In this document: piece after piece, positions 59,589 through 64,000 of the stretch | Numbering within the stretch: the stretch's first letter is position 1 | Layout: each line of letters starts with the position of its first letter | Source of the DNA: Hamadaea tsunoensis DSM 44101 | Lineage (GTDB): Bacteria; Actinomycetota; Actinomycetes; Mycobacteriales; Micromonosporaceae | NCBI RefSeq assembly: GCF_000428945.1 | Contig: NZ_AUAX01000004.1 | Location: 186,001 to 250,000, forward strand | Length of the DNA stretch: 64,000 nucleotides | Reading direction: 5' to 3' | Notes under the pieces: model-generated | What the model saw: only the letters and a program-made list of their open reading frames with translations | What the model was told of the DNA's origin: nothing | The model's database searches: none | Program-made: the position numbers and the translations under genes

Positions 59589-60647
59589 ATGCGGCCCACC
59601 CTGCAGACCGTGGCCGACGTCGTCGGCGTCTCCCGCAGCACCGTGTCCAACGCGTACTCGAAGCCGGACCAGCTCTCCCCGGAGCTGCGCGAGCGCATCC
59701 TCGACACCGCGCGCGACCTCGGCTACGCCGGCCCCAATCCGGCCGCCCGGTCACTGCGCAAGGGCCGCGTCGGCGCCATCGGGATCCTGTTCAGCGCCAC
59801 CCTCTCGTACGCTTTCACCGACCCGTACGCCGTGCAGTTCCTGCGGGGCGTCGCGGAGATGGCCGAGCGCCACGAGACCGGCCTGCTGCTCATGCCGCTG
59901 TCGGACGGCGACTCGGTGTCGGCGGCGGTCGACAACGCGGTCGTGGACGGCTTCTGCATCTACTGCCTGCCCGACTGGCACGCCTCCTGGGACGCCGTAC
60001 GCGCCCGCAACCTGCCGATCGTCGTGGCCGAACGCCGGGACGAGGGCCATCCCGACGCGCGGTACGTCGGCATCGACGAAGCGGCCGCGACCCGTAACGC
60101 CGGACGGCACATCACGGGCTTCGGCCACCGCCAGGTCGCGCTGATCGCCGACTGGATCATTACAGAACGGGAGACCCGGCCGGTGGCGGTCGGCGAGGTC
60201 GCCGAGCTGCCCTACTACGTCACCCGGGAACGGTTCGCCGGCTACCGCGACGCGCTGACCGAGGCCGGCATCGACTGGTCCGACGTGCTGACGATCAACG
60301 CCGCCCAGAACAGCCGGGCCGCCGGAGCCGAAGCGGCCGCGTACGCGCTGGACCGGTCGCCCCGCGCGACGGCCATCATGGCGGTGAGCGACCAGCTGGC
60401 CCTCGGCGTCCTCGACGCGCTCGCCGAACGCGGCCTGCAACCCGGCCGGGACGTCTCGGTCGTCGGCTTCGACGACATCGCCGACGCCGCCGGGGCCCGG
60501 CTCACCACCATCTCCCAGCCCGCCCTGGAAAAGGGGCGCATCGCGGGCGGCCTGCTGCTCGACCCGCCCGACGATCCGGCCGAGGGCCGCGTCGTCCTGC
60601 CCACCCGCCTCGTGGTCCGGGCCTCGACCGGCCCGGCCCCGCACTGA
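59589..60647 (+). CDS. LacI-family transcriptional regulator
   Basis: 352 aa. DNA-binding domain: TLQTVADVVGVSRSTVSNAY (residues 4-23) and the hinge SPELRERILDTARDLGYAGPNPAARSLR. The periplasmic-binding-protein-like ligand domain is intact, with VGFDDIADAAGARLTTISQP near the end. The effector is unknown; no sugar genes are next to it, and the sialidase at 62.2 kb is the only carbohydrate gene close by. Probably autoregulated through the inverted repeat upstream. Confidence 0.9.
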   Translation: MRPTLQTVADVVGVSRSTVSNAYSKPDQLSPELRERILDTARDLGYAGPNPAARSLRKGRVGAIGILFSATLSYAFTDPYAVQFLRGVAEMAERHETGLLLMPLSDGDSVSAAVDNAVVDGFCIYCLPDWHASWDAVRARNLPIVVAERRDEGHPDARYVGIDEAAATRNAGRHITGFGHRQVALIADWIITERETRPVAVGEVAELPYYVTRERFAGYRDALTEAGIDWSDVLTINAAQNSRAAGAEAAAYALDRSPRATAIMAVSDQLALGVLDALAERGLQPGRDVSVVGFDDIADAAGARLTTISQPALEKGRIAGGLLLDPPDDPAEGRVVLPTRLVVRASTGPAPH

Positions 60648-60672
60648 GATCCCACCTACCGGAGGAGAAGTC

Positions 60673-60861
60673 ATGGACCCGCTCGGTTACATCGTCGGCG
60701 TCGGTCTCGCGTACGACGAAGCGCACTCGGCCATGCCCTGCGCACCCGTCATCCCAGAGAAGCGCAGGCGCGTGAGCCGCCCGCCGCGCAACCACCCCAT
60801 CCGGCGCGCGACCGCGGCCTCGCTGCGCAACGTCGCAGCCTGGGTGGAACCGGCCTGCTGA
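60673..60861 (+). CDS. Small basic protein
   Basis: 62 aa, preceded by a good ribosome-binding site (GGAGGAGAAG) 25 bp after the lacI-type stop, so probably co-transcribed. N-terminus DPLGYIVGVGLAYDEAHSA, then a basic stretch (EKRRRVSRPPRNHPIRR) and a terminal Cys. Not recognised. A terminator hairpin follows. Confidence 0.55.
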   Translation: MDPLGYIVGVGLAYDEAHSAMPCAPVIPEKRRRVSRPPRNHPIRRATAASLRNVAAWVEPAC

Positions 60862-60870
60862 GCCGGTCAT

Positions 60871-60917
60871 GAGACGGATCGCGTGGCCGTGCGGGGGCGC
60901 TCGGCCGCGCGATCTCT
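60871..60917. terminator. Terminator after the small basic protein gene
   Basis: GATCGCGTGGCCG (60877-60889) pairs with CGGCCGCGCGATC (60902-60914) with one mismatch. GAGA/TCTC extends the stem beyond a small bulge. It ends the lacI-type transcript. Confidence 0.6.
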
Positions 60918-60998
60918 CATAGCACTCTCGTGGCGCTACAGGTGGTCTCCACCGGAATTCGCTTGCGACCCTCTTGCGCCGGTCACATCCTGACGGCC

Positions 60999-61343
60999 AT
61001 GAAACTCATGTACTGCGCCCACTGCGAAGACATCGTCAGGCTCTTCCCGGAGAAGCGCTCCTGCCGGTGCGGCAAATCCTGGGGCTACTACCTCGACGAC
61101 AACGCCACCACCGTGCAGACCTGGCCGGGCCTGTCCATCGGGATCGCGAACCCCGACTTCGCCGCCGCCCACCAGACGTTCCTGGCGGAGCCGAACGTCT
61201 TCTCACCGGTCCTGTCCATGCGGGCCTGGATCAACCCCGCCTCCGAAGTCGATGTGAAGTTCGTCGAGGGCGAGCCGATCGCCGACGAACAGGCCGAGCC
61301 GCTCGCGGATGAGCCGCCTGCGGCTATCTCCGGGCGATCGTGA
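60999..61343 (+). CDS. Small protein with N-terminal zinc-ribbon-like motif
   Basis: 114 aa. MYCAHCEDIVRLFPEKRSCRCGKSWGYYLDD contains CxxC followed by CxC, a likely zinc knuckle. The C-terminal part ends in an acidic, Ala/Pro-rich tail. Not recognised. The 3' end overlaps the convergent methyltransferase gene by 20 bp. Confidence 0.65.
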   Translation: MKLMYCAHCEDIVRLFPEKRSCRCGKSWGYYLDDNATTVQTWPGLSIGIANPDFAAAHQTFLAEPNVFSPVLSMRAWINPASEVDVKFVEGEPIADEQAEPLADEPPAAISGRS

Positions 61344-62052
61344 CGATCTCCCGGCTGGTCGTGTCGACGGGGGAGCCGTCCCAGTCGCCGTACTGCGCCT
61401 CGATGGTGAAGCCCGCCTCGGCCAGGAACCGGTTCAGCGCGGCCACGTCGAGGAAGCGCAGCCGGGCGTGGCCGACCCCGAGCACCGTGCCGTCGGGCGT
61501 CGCGGTCGTCTCGTGGAAGGCGACCACGTCGCCCGCCACCTCGTCCACGGTGTGCCAGACCTTCAGTTCCCGGCCGGCCGCGTCGGTGAGCACGGCGACA
61601 TCGTCCGGGTCGGACACATCCCAGCCCTCCCAGGCCCGCGCCTGCGGATGCCGCGTCTCGAACACGAACCTTCCGTCCGGCCCGAGGGCCTCGCGGACCG
61701 CCGTCAACGAGGCGCGCAGTTCGCCGTCGGTGACCAGGCACTGGAAGGCGTGGCCGGTCATCGTCGCCAGCGCGAAGTCCCCGCGCGGCGCGTCGGCGGC
61801 CGTGCCCTCGGTCCACTCGATGTCCGTGCGGCGGCGGGCCCGGTCCAGCGAGGCCCGGTCGGGATCGAGACCCACCAGGCGTCCGCCGTGCCCGCGGTCG
61901 CGGATCAGGTGCAGCATCGCGCCGGTTCCGCAGCCCACATCGAGTACGCTTTCGGCCGCCATCAGCAGCCCGAAGTAGAACCGGTCGCCCGGGTGCGCGT
62001 CCGGATTCCACGGGTTGAGCAGGTCGTACAGGGCGGCCGGGTCGAGGTCCAT
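61324..62052 (-). CDS. Class I SAM-dependent methyltransferase
   Basis: 242 aa. Motif I VLDVGCGTGAML, acidic residue in VGLDPDRASLDRAR, FALATMTGHAFQCL and PDGRFVFETRHP. The substrate-binding region after motif V is beta-rich, as in small-molecule methyltransferases of the Methyltransf_25 group. ATG 62052 is preferred; an upstream ATG would add 25 atypical residues. Divergent from the sialidase gene. Confidence 0.87.
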   Translation of the reverse strand: MDLDPAALYDLLNPWNPDAHPGDRFYFGLLMAAESVLDVGCGTGAMLHLIRDRGHGGRLVGLDPDRASLDRARRRTDIEWTEGTAADAPRGDFALATMTGHAFQCLVTDGELRASLTAVREALGPDGRFVFETRHPQARAWEGWDVSDPDDVAVLTDAAGRELKVWHTVDEVAGDVVAFHETTATPDGTVLGVGHARLRFLDVAALNRFLAEAGFTIEAQYGDWDGSPVDTTSREIVTIARR

Positions 62053-62158
62053 CGGGCGATCATGGTGGTTCGCGGCCGTCGCGGGCAATCGGAATAGCCG
62101 CCGGATAGTGATCAAATGAACATCCACTGTGGAGCCGAGTCCGGCCTAGCCTGGACCG

Positions 62159-64000
62159 GTGCGCTTGATGAAACTTCTCGCCGCCGCTCTGCTGGCCGCG
62201 ATCCTGGTGCCCGGCGGCACGATCGTCCCCGGTGACCGCGCGCTCGCGAGCGGCACCACCGCATCCCAGCCGCTGGCGGGCACCGAGCGGGTGCTCTTCC
62301 GGGGCGGCACCGACGGCTACGGCTGCTTCCGCATTCCCTCGCTGGTGCGTACCGACACCGGCGTTCTGCTGGCGTTCGCCGAGGCCAGGGTCTCGCCGAC
62401 CTGTGCCGACCGGGGCGACATCGACATCGTCGTACGCCGCTCGACCAACGACGGGCGTACGTGGGGGCCGATCCAGGTCGTGCTCTCCGGGGCGCCCGGT
62501 GACGCGTCGGCACCCTATACGCGGGGCAACGCCGCGCCGGTGGTCGACCGCTCGACCGGCCGCATCCTGCTGCTGTCCACCTCGAACGCCGCGACGCCCG
62601 GCGGCCTGCGCCTGCCGTGGGTGCAGCACAGCGACGACGAGGGCGTGACCTGGAGCGCGGCCGCCCCGATCACGGCCACCTTCGCGGGCACGAGCTCCGG
62701 CTGGTTCGCGACCGGTCCCGCCCACGGCGTCCAGCTGCGGCACGGCGCGTACGTCGGCCGGCTGGTGGTCGGGGCGCAGCAGAGCGTCGGCGGGCTGACC
62801 TACGCCGGCGTCCTGTACAGCGACGACGGCGGCGGCACCTGGGCAGCGAGCCGGGTGGCGGGCGAGGCCGTGTTCACGCCGGGCGAGGTGACCGTCGCCG
62901 AACTGCCCAACGGATCGGTGTACGCCAACGCCCGCAACAACGTCGACCCGAACCACCGGGTGTACTCGGTCAGCGCCGACGGCGGCACCACCTTCCCCGC
63001 GTACGCGGCCGCGCCGACGCTCGTGACGGCACAGGTGCAGGGGGCGGTCCTCGCGCCGCAGGCGTTCTACCGGAGCACGCCCGGCGATCTGCTGCTCTAC
63101 AGTGGACCGTCCGATCCCACGAACCGCGAAGACATGTGGCTTCGGTACTCGGCGGACGGCGGGCGTACCTGGGCCAAGGCTTCGAAGGGGCAGCTCAACG
63201 CCCAGCGGGCCGGCTACTCCGACCTGGCCGAACTCGGCGGCGGCGAACTCGGGGTCCTCTACGAGGCGGGCGCCGACTTCTCCGCCGACGAACTGCGGTT
63301 CAACCGGATCTCGCCCGCCGCGCTCGGCATCACCGGCACGTTCACCGGATCGGTGTCCGCCCAGACCGCTCCGGCCGAGGGGCCGACCACACCGGACGCC
63401 TCGCCGCAGGCGAACGACGCGTACCTGGCCGGGAACGCGACCGTGGCGGGCAACGCCCTGACGCTCGCCGCCCCGGGCGACTACGCCGACATCCCGTACG
63501 CGCGCAGTCTCGACGTCGGCGGCCAGGACTTCTCGGTGTCGCTGCGCTTCCGGCACTCGGCGACGACGGCCACCGCCGCCCGGGTGCTGCTGTGGGCGTA
63601 CGGGGTCGGGTCGGCGCCGCCGCAGATCTGGGTACGCCTGCAACCCGCCCAGGACCGCGTGTACGCGTGGGTGCAGGGCGCGCAGGGCGGGGCGGCGGTC
63701 ACGGTCGGCGATCCGTCGCCGGCGGCCGCGTTCGGCGACGGCGGCTGGCACACGTTCACTCTGACGCGGACCGGCGGCCAGGTCACGGCCACCGTCGACA
63801 GCCTCACCGCGTCCGCCACCGGCGTCGCGGGCCCGGTGACCGGTGCCGCTCCGACCGGGCTGCGCCTCGGGGCCAAGCAGGACAGCACGCTCAGCGATCC
63901 CTTCACCGGTTCGCTGGCCGACGTCCGCCTCACGGTCGCGGGGTCGGCCCGCCTGTGGCTGCCGTTCAGCGTGATCGACAAGGCCGTCGCGGCGACGCGT
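62159..64000 (+). CDS. Exo-alpha-sialidase with C-terminal LamG-like domain (3' end outside window)
   Basis: At least 614 aa, continuing past the window. Signal peptide KLLAAALLAAILVPGGTI. Sialidase hallmarks: FRIP motif in YGCFRIPSLV, and five Asp-box-like repeats (STNDGRTW, SDDEGVTW, SDDGGGTW, SADGGTTF, SADGGRTW), forming the six-bladed propeller that removes terminal sialic acids. From about residue 440 a LamG/concanavalin-like domain follows (DIPYARSLDVGGQDFSVSLRF, DGGWHTFTLTR). TAGCCT lies 6 nt before GTG 62159 (leaderless), favouring it over ATG 62168. Confidence 0.9.
   Translation, partial: MRLMKLLAAALLAAILVPGGTIVPGDRALASGTTASQPLAGTERVLFRGGTDGYGCFRIPSLVRTDTGVLLAFAEARVSPTCADRGDIDIVVRRSTNDGRTWGPIQVVLSGAPGDASAPYTRGNAAPVVDRSTGRILLLSTSNAATPGGLRLPWVQHSDDEGVTWSAAAPITATFAGTSSGWFATGPAHGVQLRHGAYVGRLVVGAQQSVGGLTYAGVLYSDDGGGTWAASRVAGEAVFTPGEVTVAELPNGSVYANARNNVDPNHRVYSVSADGGTTFPAYAAAPTLVTAQVQGAVLAPQAFYRSTPGDLLLYSGPSDPTNREDMWLRYSADGGRTWAKASKGQLNAQRAGYSDLAELGGGELGVLYEAGADFSADELRFNRISPAALGITGTFTGSVSAQTAPAEGPTTPDASPQANDAYLAGNATVAGNALTLAAPGDYADIPYARSLDVGGQDFSVSLRFRHSATTATAARVLLWAYGVGSAPPQIWVRLQPAQDRVYAWVQGAQGGAAVTVGDPSPAAAFGDGGWHTFTLTRTGGQVTATVDSLTASATGVAGPVTGAAPTGLRLGAKQDSTLSDPFTGSLADVRLTVAGSARLWLPFSVIDKAVAATR

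Overview
The window is very GC-rich, with strong G/C preference at third codon positions, many GTG starts, tightly packed short operons and many CGTACGC words. This points to a filamentous actinomycete (Actinomycetota). I favour the Micromonosporaceae (Actinoplanes-like), but that is inference from composition and gene style. At least nine genes appear to be leaderless: a TANNNT box lies 6-7 nt before the start codon. This was used to choose several starts.

Layout. 1-17.5 kb: ordinary chromosomal genes (two HAD phosphatases, two unknowns, an ECF sigma factor with its YCII partner, a MarR/oxidoreductase divergon, a GAF-LuxR regulator, membrane and secreted proteins, a FabH-like ketoacyl synthase). 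It ends in a compact three-gene operon at 15.5-17.5 kb: a TIGR04222-type membrane protein with a repetitive Cys/Ser/Gly tail, a DUF692 multinuclear iron oxidative enzyme (MNIO), and a small partner-like protein. 18-24.3 kb: a 2,099-residue secreted RHS/YD-repeat protein with an unidentified C-terminal region and no neighbouring immunity gene. 24.5-29.2 kb: an MFS carrier, a PlsC-type acyltransferase, a TetR regulator, a DUF4279 protein and an LPVTG cell-wall protein. 29.7-36.9 kb: a helix-turn-helix regulator, then a class II lanthipeptide operon (61-aa precursor, LanM, ABC exporter, berberine-bridge-type FAD oxidase). 36.9-37.7 kb: an 830-bp non-coding block bounded by inverted repeats of about 168 bp. 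37.7-64 kb: secreted propeller-like proteins, a secreted nuclease-like protein with FG-GAP repeats, an LLM flavoprotein, a class F sortase, transporters, exonuclease III, a NUDIX/kinase/DUF2785 operon, a PadR-controlled FtsX-type ABC exporter, a LacI regulator, and the start of a sialidase cut off by the window edge.

How the genes work together. The two most interesting systems are both RiPP-like. In the lanthipeptide operon the precursor ends CGTACTWSSTRYCC. LanM keeps its dehydratase motifs and its cyclase zinc ligands. The exporter lacks a leader peptidase. The final FAD oxidase keeps both residues expected to hold a bicovalent flavin, which suggests an oxidative tailoring step. In the MNIO operon the stop of the Cys-tail protein overlaps the MNIO start, and the MNIO overlaps the partner, so the tail is a plausible substrate.

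Small repeats are a second theme. An 81-bp palindrome of fixed 21-11-17-11-21 design occurs three times complete and once as a half. One copy encodes the C-terminal end of the MarR regulator. A 204-bp element with perfect 21-bp inverted ends supplies the stop codons of both flanking convergent genes. A TetR operator palindrome is shared by tetR and, 12 kb away, the fabH-like gene, which suggests a small lipid regulon.
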